Source: Pseudomonas sp. Au-Pse12 (lineage in GTDB: Bacteria; Pseudomonadota; Gammaproteobacteria; Pseudomonadales; Pseudomonadaceae). From it: 64,000 nt of DNA. The DNA is taken from contig NZ_JAJTTH010000006.1 in assembly GCF_021341665.1 (NCBI RefSeq), positions 310,001 to 374,000 on the forward strand, given 5' to 3'. Numbering within the stretch: the stretch's first letter is position 1; each line of letters begins with the position of its first letter. The notes beneath the pieces are model-generated. The model was given only the letters and a program-made list of their open reading frames with translations, ran no database searches and was not told where the DNA came from. The position numbers were made by a program, and so were the translations under genes. Shown one piece after another: positions 17,763 to 26,144 of the stretch.

Positions 17763-18448
17763 ACTGGGAAGTGATCATCAAATGGCTGCCGAAACTGGCT
17801 CAGGGCGCAACCCTGACCCTGGAGCTGGTGGCCATCGCGGTCATCGCCGGCCTGTTGCTGGCGATCCCCCTGGGCATCGCCCGCTCGTCGCGGCTGTGGT
17901 ACGTGCGCGCCCTGCCCTACGCCTACATTTTCTTCTTCCGCGGCACGCCGCTGCTGGTGCAGCTGTTCCTGGTGTACTACGGGCTGGCGCAGTTCGATGC
18001 GGTGCGTGAAAGCGCTCTGTGGCCCTACCTGCGCGATCCGTTCTGGTGCGCCACCGTGACCATGACCCTGCACACCGCGGCCTACATCGCCGAGATCCTG
18101 CGCGGTGCGATCCAGGCCATCCCGCCGGGTGAAATCGAGGCCGCGCGGGCCCTGGGCATGTCCCGACCCAAGGCTTTGTTCTACATCATCCTGCCGCGCG
18201 CCGCGCGGATCGGCCTGCCGGCCTACAGCAACGAAGTGATCCTGATGCTCAAGGCCAGTGCCCTGGCCAGCACCGTGACCCTGCTGGAACTGACCGGCAT
18301 GGCACGCACCATCATCGCCCGCACCTACCTGCCGGTGGAGATTTTCTTCGCCGCCGGGCTGTTCTACCTGGTGATGGCCTACGTCCTGGTACGCGGCTTC
18401 AAGCTGCTGGAACGCTGGCTGCGGGTCGACGCCTGCCAGGGACGCTGA
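17759..18448 (+). CDS. Amino acid ABC transporter permease (HisM-like)
   Basis: A 229-residue partner permease with five helices. FFRGTPLLVQLFLVYYGL and the EAA loop EIEAARALGMSRPKALFY are as in HisM/ArtM. The ATG at 17759 overlaps the previous stop by four bases and is preferred to the longer upstream frame, which lies inside the HisQ-like gene. Last gene of the operon. A GC-rich inverted repeat (18455-18476) without a T run follows. Confidence 0.88.
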   Translation: MNWEVIIKWLPKLAQGATLTLELVAIAVIAGLLLAIPLGIARSSRLWYVRALPYAYIFFFRGTPLLVQLFLVYYGLAQFDAVRESALWPYLRDPFWCATVTMTLHTAAYIAEILRGAIQAIPPGEIEAARALGMSRPKALFYIILPRAARIGLPAYSNEVILMLKASALASTVTLLELTGMARTIIARTYLPVEIFFAAGLFYLVMAYVLVRGFKLLERWLRVDACQGR

Positions 18449-18496
18449 CCTTCCCCCGCTCCCGCCCGGGAGCGGGCCTGCCCGGACCCACCGCCC

Positions 18497-19708
18497 ATGC
18501 CCTCGATCCTCCAAGGCCCCGCGCTGCTCGATCGTTTCCAGGCCCTGGACGGCTTCCTGCTTGAACACCAGGCGCTCTGGCGCCCGCGCCCGTTCAACCA
18601 TCTGCAACTGCCGTGGGAAACCGCTCACCCCGAACTGGCCCAGTGGCTGCGCCAGCGCTCCCTGGAGGACGCCGAAGCGGCTCATAACCACCCGGAGCTA
18701 CTCCAGGCACCCGCGCCCTTTGCCCAACTGGCGGAGCAGGCCCGAGCGCTCGGCGCGGTGGGCGAACTCCCCATAAAGGCCCTGCCCGCGCATCACCCGC
18801 GCCTCAATGTCGACGTGCCCGGGCGCAAATGGCAGCAGATCGAAGCCTTCGCCGCCTGCCTGCAATTCGAGCGCGCGCCGGCTCACTGGCTCGACTGGTG
18901 CTCCGGCAAGGGCCACCTCGGCCGGCGCCTGCTGCAACCCGGGCAGCAACTGACCTGCCTGGAATACGACCCGGCGCTGATCGACAGTGGCGAGCAACTG
19001 AGCCGGCACCACGGTTTGCCCGCCCGCCATCTGCACCAGGACGTGCTGGCCGATGACACCGCCCAGCACCTGCGCGCCGAGCACAGTCCGGTGGCCCTGC
19101 ACGCGTGCGGCGATCTGCATGTGCGCTTGATCCAGTTGGCCAGCCAGCAGGGTTGTCCACAGCTGGCCATTGCCCCTTGCTGCTACAACCGCACCCGCGC
19201 CAGCCACTACCAGGGGTTATCCACAGCCGCCCGGGCATCGCGCCTGCAACTGTCCCTGGAAGACCTGGCCCTGCCCATGAGCGAAACCGTCACCGCTGGC
19301 GCCCGGGTCCGGCGCCAGCGCGACCGCTCCATGGCCCGGCGCCTGGCCTTCGACCTGCTGCAACGGCAAGTGCGCGGGGTCGACCAATACCTGCCAACGC
19401 CTTCGCTGCCCAGCCACTGGCTGGACAAGCCGTTCGCCGACTACTGCCGCGACCTGGCCGCGCTCAAGGACTTATCCACAGGCGATTGCCAGGATTGGGC
19501 CGCCCTCGAAGCCGCCGGCTGGCAGCGCCTGGCCCAGGTGCGCAACCTGGAACTGCTGCGGGGCCTGTTCCGCCGCCCACTGGAATTGTGGCTGGTGCTG
19601 GACCGTGCGCTGTTTCTACAAGAACAGGGCTATGCCGTGCGCCTCGGAACCTTCTGCCAGGCCCCCTTGACCCCACGCAATCTGCTCCTGCTGGCAGAGC
19701 GCCGGTAA
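18497..19708 (+). CDS. SAM-dependent methyltransferase (Methyltransf_32-like)
   Basis: A 403-residue protein with a central Rossmann-type methyltransferase domain. Motif I is LDWCSGKGHLG near residue 135, followed by CLEYDP and the VALHACGDLH and APCCYN segments typical of the Methyltransf_32 group. The N-terminal third and the C-terminal third are helical and unassigned. The substrate is unknown, perhaps RNA. Two in-frame TTATCCACA words (codons 241 and 326) use the TTA leucine codon, very rare in this genome type, and a related TTGTCCACA lies at 19153. It may be read through from the ABC operon 48 bases upstream. Confidence 0.8.
   Translation: MPSILQGPALLDRFQALDGFLLEHQALWRPRPFNHLQLPWETAHPELAQWLRQRSLEDAEAAHNHPELLQAPAPFAQLAEQARALGAVGELPIKALPAHHPRLNVDVPGRKWQQIEAFAACLQFERAPAHWLDWCSGKGHLGRRLLQPGQQLTCLEYDPALIDSGEQLSRHHGLPARHLHQDVLADDTAQHLRAEHSPVALHACGDLHVRLIQLASQQGCPQLAIAPCCYNRTRASHYQGLSTAARASRLQLSLEDLALPMSETVTAGARVRRQRDRSMARRLAFDLLQRQVRGVDQYLPTPSLPSHWLDKPFADYCRDLAALKDLSTGDCQDWAALEAAGWQRLAQVRNLELLRGLFRRPLELWLVLDRALFLQEQGYAVRLGTFCQAPLTPRNLLLLAERR
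19153..19480 (+). other. Cluster of three DnaA-box sequences inside the methyltransferase gene
   Basis: TTGTCCACA at 19153-19161 and the consensus TTATCCACA at 19217-19225 and 19472-19480 share one orientation. Other single boxes occur at 21740-21748 (reverse) and 35663-35671. Confidence 0.55.
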
Positions 19709-19861
19709 TCGCCCCCTTCGACCCACGCTCGCTGTGCATCACTGCCGCCAGTGGCCTCACCAACGCACGTCGGACACCCACGGCAAACCCGCCCCTTTGA
19801 AAGTCGCCTATCAAACCGGGGGATATGCCTCAACTTCACAAAAGAAAAAAACCAAGCTCAT

Positions 19862-19886
19862 TACGCCTACTAGTCTGTAAGGCGTA
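19862..19886. promoter_or_regulatory. Inverted repeat upstream of the flavin oxidase gene
   Basis: TACGCCT (19862-19868) and AGGCGTA (19880-19886) are perfect arms 11 bases apart, about 100 bases before the oxidase start. It is a candidate operator. The rest of 19709-19987 shows no gene. Confidence 0.4.
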
Positions 19887-19987
19887 CCGGACACAGGCAG
19901 CCCCCAAGCAACAGAGCTGGCACAACGAAAGCGCTCATCTTTCGACAGGAAGTCGCCAAGTCCACCCTCACTGACAGGGAGTCAACC

Positions 19988-21619
19988 ATGAACGTCATCG
20001 ACCCTCAGGCACACACCTACGAAACCCTGCAAAAGGGTTTCAACTTGCGCTGGCCGCCCAGTATCGAACAGGGCGCAAAGCGGATTTATGTCTGCACAAC
20101 CCCGGAGCAAGCCCTGACGGCAGCCAATACCGCACTGCGTGAGGGCTATCGCATCACGGTGCGCAGTGGCGGCCACTGCTACGAGGGTTTTGTCTCCAAC
20201 AGGTTGAGCGGCGAGACAGAAAGCCTGGCAATCATCGACATCGGTGAAATGAAAGGCCTGAAGTACGACGAGAACCAATCCATCACCTCGCCCTGGGACA
20301 GCCGCCACAGCAAATATCGATTCATGGCATTGACCGGCAACCAGAACTGGGACGGCTACCTGTCGCTGTACAAGCAGGCCGGGCGCACCCTTCCTGGCGG
20401 CTCGTGCTATTCAGTCGGCGTGGGCGGACACATCAGCGGCGGCGGTTATGGATTGTTATCGCGCCTGCAGGGCCTGACCGTGGATTGGGTCACCGGAGTC
20501 GACATTCTGGTACCGGTCGGAAACTCGCGGCAACTGGCGTTCCGGCATGTTCGCGCGGACAGTCCCTCGGCCAACGACAAGGCATTGTTTAGCGCCTGTT
20601 GCGGGGCCGGCGGTGGCAACTTCGGCATCATCATCGGCTACTACTTCGACCAACTGCCCCAAGCCCCGCAGAAAGCCTACTGGATTCCCCTGGCCTACCC
20701 GTGGAAAGAGCTGATTCCCAACTTCTCGAACTTCCTGCGAGCCTATTGGCAATGGTTCTCGGATAACGACGCCAACGCGACCAGCCCGGTGGAAGGCGTT
20801 GGCAACGGTGGCTTGTTCACCCTGCTGAAACTCAACCATGTGGACACCTCCGACCATGTGGTGCTGGCGATCCAGTACACCGGCCCCAATGGCCGGGTCG
20901 GCGGCGCCAACGACATACCGCTCAACGACTTCATCAGCAAGATGAACGCCGCCGCGGGCATCACGCCGACCCTGCATGACGGCTTCATCGCACCTAACAT
21001 TGCCCCGCTCAGGCACCCGCTCGCCGGCAGGAAATTCAGAGGCGCGGTGCCTGAACACACGGCGATGGACTGGCTGTACGTCACTCAAATGATCAACGGC
21101 TCGGGCAACAATCAGCGGGGCAAATACAAGTCTGACTATCAGGTCGAACAGTTCTCCGAGCAGGCCTGCAACGCGCTGCTGACGCACTTGACCGAAGCGA
21201 CCGCAGACAAACGCTTCAGCCAGTCGCTGGTACAGATCGACTCCTACGGCGGGGCCATCAATGAAAAGGGCATGGGCACGACCGCCGTTCCTCAACGAAA
21301 CTCACTGCTTAAAACCCAATACCAGACGTACTGGACCCATGCGGCCGATGACGCGGAGCAAATAGCCTGGATTCGCAACATCTTCACCGCCGTGCATGGC
21401 GGCAAGCCGAAACGCCCCGCCTACGATGGCTGCTATATCAACTACCCCGACGTCGACATGAAGTACACCGATACGGGCGCGGTCGATCCCCACTGGCTGA
21501 ACCTGTACTACGGCTGGAACAGCGAGCTCATCACCAGGCTTTGCAAGCTGAAAGCCGCCATCGACCCGCACAACCTGTTCCGTCATGAACTGTCCATTCC
21601 GGCCACAAGGACCGAGTAG
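19988..21619 (+). CDS. FAD-linked oxidase of the berberine-bridge (BBE) type
   Basis: A 543-residue flavoprotein. RSGGHCYEG supplies His63 and GGSCYSVGVGGH supplies Cys140. These are the two residues that bind FAD covalently in bicovalent BBE-family oxidases. GGHISGGGYG lines the flavin site, and the C-terminal BBE domain is seen in YYGWNSELITRL and DPHNLFRHELSIP. Such enzymes oxidise sugars, alkaloids or peptide-antibiotic sugars, producing hydrogen peroxide. No signal peptide is present. Codon choice is slightly less GC-biased than in its neighbours, and no partner gene is adjacent, so recent acquisition is possible. AGGGAG precedes the ATG. Confidence 0.85.
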   Translation: MNVIDPQAHTYETLQKGFNLRWPPSIEQGAKRIYVCTTPEQALTAANTALREGYRITVRSGGHCYEGFVSNRLSGETESLAIIDIGEMKGLKYDENQSITSPWDSRHSKYRFMALTGNQNWDGYLSLYKQAGRTLPGGSCYSVGVGGHISGGGYGLLSRLQGLTVDWVTGVDILVPVGNSRQLAFRHVRADSPSANDKALFSACCGAGGGNFGIIIGYYFDQLPQAPQKAYWIPLAYPWKELIPNFSNFLRAYWQWFSDNDANATSPVEGVGNGGLFTLLKLNHVDTSDHVVLAIQYTGPNGRVGGANDIPLNDFISKMNAAAGITPTLHDGFIAPNIAPLRHPLAGRKFRGAVPEHTAMDWLYVTQMINGSGNNQRGKYKSDYQVEQFSEQACNALLTHLTEATADKRFSQSLVQIDSYGGAINEKGMGTTAVPQRNSLLKTQYQTYWTHAADDAEQIAWIRNIFTAVHGGKPKRPAYDGCYINYPDVDMKYTDTGAVDPHWLNLYYGWNSELITRLCKLKAAIDPHNLFRHELSIPATRTE

Positions 21620-21654
21620 GTTCCGGCCTGGACCCAGCACCCAGGCATAACCAC

Positions 21655-21710
21655 AGCCTGCTCGATCAAGCCTCCCGGCGACCCTGCGCCATCGGCTTGA
21701 CGAGCAGGCT
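21655..21710 (+). terminator. Long hairpin after the flavin oxidase gene
   Basis: An 18-base left arm (21655-21672) pairs with a 17-base right arm (21694-21710) with one bulge. No T run follows. It may be a factor-assisted terminator or a mRNA-protecting stem. Confidence 0.55.
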
Positions 21711-22018
21711 GCATGCCTCTGCGACAGGGCGTCGCAACCTGTGGATAAGTCTGTTGATGGAATCTTGAAAATGCCCAGGATTGCAGGACGTGCAAGCGCA
21801 ATCCGCAACTGGTCATTTTTTGTTCATAAAATAAAATCCCGAAAAAACAGCCAGTTGCAAAAAGATGAGAACGGCTGCACAAATCCGGCAGTTTCTCGCC
21901 CCGGCCGCCCATCCGTTGTGCATAAACACCTGAGCGAACGGGCATAACGCCCTGCGCTCAGGTGCCTGGGAGCGACCTCAGGCAAGGGCCTGATAACGCC
22001 CCCCCTGCCTACTCATCC
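21711..22018. other. AT-rich intergenic region
   Basis: No gene was seen. It holds a reverse DnaA box at 21740-21748, an AT-rich stretch around 21815-21860, and a CTGAGCG...CGCTCAG hairpin at 21931-21961 that may terminate the converging amidohydrolase gene. Confidence 0.45.
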
Positions 22019-23602
22019 CTACTCATCGGCCCGAGCCGGGATCCACCACTCTTCGCCCCGGGCGGTGCTGATGTACTCCGGCCAGCGGAAATCATGGGGC
22101 ACCTTGAAGTCCTCGGGCAGCAGCGGCGCCTGCCAGCGGCTGCCGCCGATACCGCCACCGGTACGCTCGACGAACTCGGCCTTGGCCGCGCTGAGCAGCG
22201 CTTCGTCGGTCAGCAGGTCGACCAGGGTCGCGGCGATGGTCTTGGCCGCCACCTCGATCATCGGATCGATGGTCTGGCGAATGCCGCCCAGGGCGTTGGA
22301 CACCCAGTCCGGATAGACCGTGCCCGGCGGCGCGCTGAGCATCGGCCGGGCCACCAGCAGACGCACGGTCGGGCAGTGCCAGGTGTATTCCGGGTAGTCG
22401 TCGGAGGTCAGGTAGTTCTGCCAGGCGGGCATTTGCAGGCGCATCTGGCGTTCGCATTCCTGGGGCTCGATCAGTTCTTCGGTGGCCGGCAGGAAGGGCT
22501 TGTCCATGGCTTCCAGGCCGAGGTTGCGCTGGATCTCGCGGGCAATCTCCCGCGCGTCTTCATCCCACTGCGGGGCCCCCACCGCCGCCAGGTTGTCGTA
22601 GGTGGCCTGGGCCATGACGTGGTTGGGCAGGCCGCCCCGGGACTTGCAGACCCAGGTCTTTTTCCAGCGGCAGCCGGTAGCCATGGCCGCTGCCGCGGCG
22701 TTGTTGTCCATCACCTGGGAGATGGTTTCGGCCTGCTCGATGGAGTCGCAGCGCAGCAGGTACTGGATCTGCGACAGGTGCGGCGGCAGGTTGTCGGCGG
22801 TGGCCTGGCCGGCGGTGAGGATCGCTTCGTTGTAGCTCCACAGGCCGGTGAACGGCAGGGTCGAGCGGCGCAGGCTTTCGTTCAGGGTGTAGAAATGCAC
22901 CAGGGCGTCGTTGGCTCCCGGGGCCCGGGCCGCCAGGTGGTTCTGCGGGATCGGGCTGTAACGGTCGGCAGCGATCCAGTGTTCCGGATCCTCGCAGGTG
23001 AAGCTGTAGATGTAGGCGTAGGCGATGCCGCAGTGGGTGTCCCAGGTGGTGGTGTTGTTCAGCGGCAGCATGTAGGTCGGGTGGAAGCTGATGGCCGCGT
23101 CCAGGTCATCGTAGTAACCCTTGGCGGCGTGGACCGGCTTGGAGGCGCGGAGCTTTTCCGCCGGCTCGCCGAAGAACCTGATGCTGCCCTGCAGGCCGAA
23201 TTCCACCATGGTCGCCTTGGCCGCCAGGGCCCCGCCGAGGGCGCTGATGCCCAGGGCCGAATGCGGGTCGGTGTGCCCCGGAGCAAAGCGCGACAGGCCA
23301 TCACGCGGCTGCTTGCGGGTGGTCGCCGCCTGGCAGTTGCCGGGCACCGCGTCGTACTCGCCGTAGGTGGCCAGCAGCGGCCCCTGGCCCTGGGTGAAGG
23401 TGGCGCAGAAGGCCGTGGGCATGCCGCCGCTGGCGCGTTCAACGGTAAAGCCCTCGGCTTCCAGCAACTGCACATACCAGGCGCTGGACTTGTACTCACG
23501 GAACGCCGGCTCGGCGTAATGCCAGATGATCTGGTGCCAGTCCGACAATTGCTGGCGGTGGCGCTCAACCCAATCGAGAGCGAATGCTTTGTAGCGGGAC
23601 AT
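22019..23602 (-). CDS. M20-family amidohydrolase (AbgB-like)
   Basis: A 527-residue metallohydrolase of the peptidase M20 amidohydrolase group that includes AbgB, which cleaves p-aminobenzoyl-glutamate. GEYDAVPGN, PGHTDPHSALGISALGGALA and FFGEPAEKL match the metal-ligand blocks, and the dimerisation domain lies in the middle. No signal peptide, so cytoplasmic. The ATG at 23600-23602 has AGGAG eight bases upstream. It is divergent from a LysR regulator and an ABC importer, suggesting that the imported compound is an N-acyl or amide conjugate. The true substrate is not deducible. Confidence 0.85.
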   Translation of the reverse strand: MSRYKAFALDWVERHRQQLSDWHQIIWHYAEPAFREYKSSAWYVQLLEAEGFTVERASGGMPTAFCATFTQGQGPLLATYGEYDAVPGNCQAATTRKQPRDGLSRFAPGHTDPHSALGISALGGALAAKATMVEFGLQGSIRFFGEPAEKLRASKPVHAAKGYYDDLDAAISFHPTYMLPLNNTTTWDTHCGIAYAYIYSFTCEDPEHWIAADRYSPIPQNHLAARAPGANDALVHFYTLNESLRRSTLPFTGLWSYNEAILTAGQATADNLPPHLSQIQYLLRCDSIEQAETISQVMDNNAAAAAMATGCRWKKTWVCKSRGGLPNHVMAQATYDNLAAVGAPQWDEDAREIAREIQRNLGLEAMDKPFLPATEELIEPQECERQMRLQMPAWQNYLTSDDYPEYTWHCPTVRLLVARPMLSAPPGTVYPDWVSNALGGIRQTIDPMIEVAAKTIAATLVDLLTDEALLSAAKAEFVERTGGGIGGSRWQAPLLPEDFKVPHDFRWPEYISTARGEEWWIPARADE

Positions 23603-23730
23603 GCGCGGCACTCCTGGTTATCCAGGTTCCGGCCGGCCGCTGTCCGGACGCCTCGGCGTCCGTTCCAGGCCTGCAGGACCTCTTGTTGTTATAGGGATGG
23701 TCCGGTTGGCTGTGCCCGGATCGCGGTCCA

Positions 23731-23800
23731 GTATTGGTGAAGCAGCGATGACATCAATCGAATTTTTTCGCCAGCAATGTCAAAGAAAATTGACCAATAC
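23731..23800. promoter_or_regulatory. Paired half-sites between amidohydrolase and LysR genes
   Basis: GTATTGGT (23731-23738) and ACCAATAC (23793-23800) are perfect inverted copies with 54 bases between them, lying in the divergent promoter region. The spacing is comparable to a LysR tetramer footprint. Confidence 0.45.
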
Positions 23801-23894
23801 GGCGCCGCCGCGGCCCATACTGCGACGCGCCCAGCCGCGCCTCGGAGCCCTGCCTGGGGCCGTCGTACACAGGTTCCCCTGACCCGGAGGTTGT

Positions 23895-24812
23895 ATGCGT
23901 TACCCCTCGATCACCGCCCTGCGCGCCCTCGACGCGGTCGCCCGGCTAGGCAGCGTGACCGCCGCCGCCCAGCAGCTGAGCCTGACCCGCAGCGCCATCA
24001 GCCACCAGATCATCAGCCTCGAACAGAGCCTGGGGTTTGCCCTCACCGAACGGGTCGGGCGCGGCATTGGCCTGACCTACCAGGGCGAGTGCTACGCCCG
24101 CGAAGTACGACGCATCCTGGCGGATATCCAGGACGCCGGGCGGCGTTTCGACGGCCAGGCGGTGTCGGGCAAATTGCGCATCAGCTGCAACCCGGGCTTC
24201 GCCAGTTTCTGGCTGTGCAACCACATCAACGGCTTCCTGCGCCAGTACCCCCAGGTGCAGCTACAGGTGGTCAGCCCGCGCGCTCAGGACGACACCAGCG
24301 ATGCCGAGGCTGACCTGTTCATCGCCTACGGCATCGGCGACTGGCCGGGGCTGCTGGTGGAACAGATCGTCACCCTGCGCTTCTCGCCGGTGTGCAGCCC
24401 GCGCCTGATCAACGCCATTGGCGGCCTGAAGAGCCCGCTGGAGCTCAAGGACTTTCCGCTGATCCACATGAGCGACAGCAGCGACTGGCGGGTCTGGCTG
24501 GCGGCCGCCGGGGCCAGCCAGGTCAACCCCGACCGCGGCATTACCTTCTCCGATGCGCACTGCGCGCAGTCGGCCTGCATCGCCGCGCAAGGCGTGGCCA
24601 TCGGCGACAACCTGCTCAGCGGCGACGCCCTGGCCCGCGGCCTGCTGGTGCGCCCGTTCGACATCAGCATCAGTGCCCTGCGCGGTTATTTCCTGGTGAT
24701 CGACCCGGCCAAGGCCGAGCGACCGGCGGTCCAGGCCTTCAGCGACTGGCTGAAAAACCAGCTGCAAACCAGCGCTCAAAGCATCAGCGACGGCCCGCAG
24801 ATCGAGCCTTGA
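23895..24812 (+). CDS. LysR-family transcriptional regulator (GcvA-like)
   Basis: A 305-residue regulator. The N-terminal winged helix-turn-helix covers LRALDAVARLGSVTAAAQQL and TRSAISHQIISLEQ. The effector-binding domain starts near residue 90 (GKLRISCNPGFASFW). It has the GcvA/AmpR-like LxPLIH-type segment (FPLIHMSDSSDW). Placed between the divergent amidohydrolase and the ABC genes, it probably controls both. Autoregulation is likely from the shared promoter region. A short spacer with its own promoter separates it from the ABC genes. Confidence 0.9.
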   Translation: MRYPSITALRALDAVARLGSVTAAAQQLSLTRSAISHQIISLEQSLGFALTERVGRGIGLTYQGECYAREVRRILADIQDAGRRFDGQAVSGKLRISCNPGFASFWLCNHINGFLRQYPQVQLQVVSPRAQDDTSDAEADLFIAYGIGDWPGLLVEQIVTLRFSPVCSPRLINAIGGLKSPLELKDFPLIHMSDSSDWRVWLAAAGASQVNPDRGITFSDAHCAQSACIAAQGVAIGDNLLSGDALARGLLVRPFDISISALRGYFLVIDPAKAERPAVQAFSDWLKNQLQTSAQSISDGPQIEP

Positions 24813-24864
24813 AGAGCGGGCCGAATGGAAAATTTCACTCACCAATGAGGCAAAAATTATTCCA

Positions 24865-24892
24865 TTGATGTGGCGTTGCTTTTCACAATAAT
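24865..24892 (+). promoter_or_regulatory. Candidate sigma-70 promoter of the ABC importer operon
   Basis: TTGATG (24865-24870) and AATAAT (24887-24892) are 16 bases apart in an AT-rich stretch between the regulator stop and the ATPase start. Confidence 0.5.
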
Positions 24893-24961
24893 GAGCCGAC
24901 CACCTGCTGCACACACAATAAAAATTCAATCGTGCAGGTGGGCTTCCGGGAGATTTCTGAA

Positions 24962-26053
24962 GTGTCCAGTAGCCCCTCGACTCAACTCAGCGCCCAAGGA
25001 ATCAGCCAGTTTTACGGCAACTTCACCGCCCTGGATGGCATTGACCTCGACGTTCGCCAAGGCGAATTCCTCACCTTGCTCGGCCCCTCCGGCTCAGGCA
25101 AGACCACCCTGTTGATGATCCTCGCGGGCTTCCTCACCCCCAGCGCCGGCAAGCTGCTGGAGCGTGGCGTGGACATCAGCCGGCGGCCGGCGGAAAAACG
25201 CAACTACGGCATGGTGTTCCAGGGCTACGCGCTGTTCCCGCACATGAGCGTGGCCGACAACGTCGCCTACCCGCTGCGCATTCGTGGAGTGAAGGCCGAA
25301 GAGCGCCAGCGCCGGGTCAAGCACATCCTCGACGTGGTGGGCCTGGGGGCTCATCTGGACAAGAAACCCTCCGAGCTTTCCGGCGGCCAGCAGCAACGCG
25401 TGGCCATTGCCCGGGCCCTGGTGTTCGAGCCGGACATGCTGCTGCTCGACGAGCCCCTCTCGGCCCTCGACAAGAACCTGCGCGAGCAGTTGCAGACCGA
25501 GCTGCAACGCATCCACCGCCAGGTCGGCACCAGCTTCGTCTTCGTCACCCACGACCAGGGTGAAGCCCTGGCCCTGTCGACCCGCATCGCCATCTTCAAC
25601 CAGGGGCGGCTGGCGCAGATCGACACCCCGGAAACCATCTACGACCGGCCGAAAAACCGCTTCGTCGCCGAGTTCCTCGGCAAGATGAACCTGTTCCCGC
25701 TGCAGGGCCTTTCCCGCACCGGCAGCCAGGCCAGCGGCCGCTTTGGCGACAACCCGCTGCACGCCACCACGACCGGGGACATCAGCAGCCAGCCGCAGCT
25801 GCTGGCGGTGCGCCCGGAACACATGACCCTGCACACCGAGCGCCCGCAAGCGGGGGAACACAACGTGCTGCCCGCCTGCCTTGGCGAGCGGGTCTACCAG
25901 GGGTCCAGCACTCATCTGGCGCTGAACATCAGCCCGCAAATGGCACCGGTCAACCTCTCGGTGCCTGGCGATCACCCCGGCGCCCGCTTGCCCAGCGGCA
26001 CCCCGGTGTGGCTGAGCTGGCCCGTGCGCCACAGCCTCCTGCTGGAAGCCTGA
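24962..26053 (+). CDS. PotA/PotG-like ABC transporter ATP-binding protein
   Basis: A 363-residue ATPase for a spermidine/putrescine-type importer. Walker A is GPSGSGKTT, the Q-loop is MVFQGYALFPHMSVADNVAYP, the signature is LSGGQQQRVAIARAL and Walker B is MLLLDEPLSALD. A C-terminal TOBE domain (from about residue 255) has LLAVRPEHM. I chose the GTG at 24962, with GGGAG nine bases upstream, over a GTG at 24932 without a good site. It starts the four-gene operon with the binding protein and two permeases. Confidence 0.88.
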   Translation: MSSSPSTQLSAQGISQFYGNFTALDGIDLDVRQGEFLTLLGPSGSGKTTLLMILAGFLTPSAGKLLERGVDISRRPAEKRNYGMVFQGYALFPHMSVADNVAYPLRIRGVKAEERQRRVKHILDVVGLGAHLDKKPSELSGGQQQRVAIARALVFEPDMLLLDEPLSALDKNLREQLQTELQRIHRQVGTSFVFVTHDQGEALALSTRIAIFNQGRLAQIDTPETIYDRPKNRFVAEFLGKMNLFPLQGLSRTGSQASGRFGDNPLHATTTGDISSQPQLLAVRPEHMTLHTERPQAGEHNVLPACLGERVYQGSSTHLALNISPQMAPVNLSVPGDHPGARLPSGTPVWLSWPVRHSLLLEA

Positions 26054-26144
26054 GCCGGCCACGCTCGCTGTCGACCGTTTTCGTAGAAAGCCAATAACAC
26101 TATCGGCCGGCGCCTTGCGCATCGGCCTCGCGAGGACTTGCCCC

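Noticed and set aside
18455-18476. Terminator between the amino acid ABC operon and the methyltransferase gene
   Set aside because: There is a good CCCGCTCCCG/CGGGAGCGGG stem but no T run, so I do not call it a Rho-independent terminator.
21962-23740. A 592-codon plus-strand frame antisense to the amidohydrolase
   Set aside because: Same GC-shadow character; the hydrolase has metal-ligand blocks and a good ribosome-binding site.
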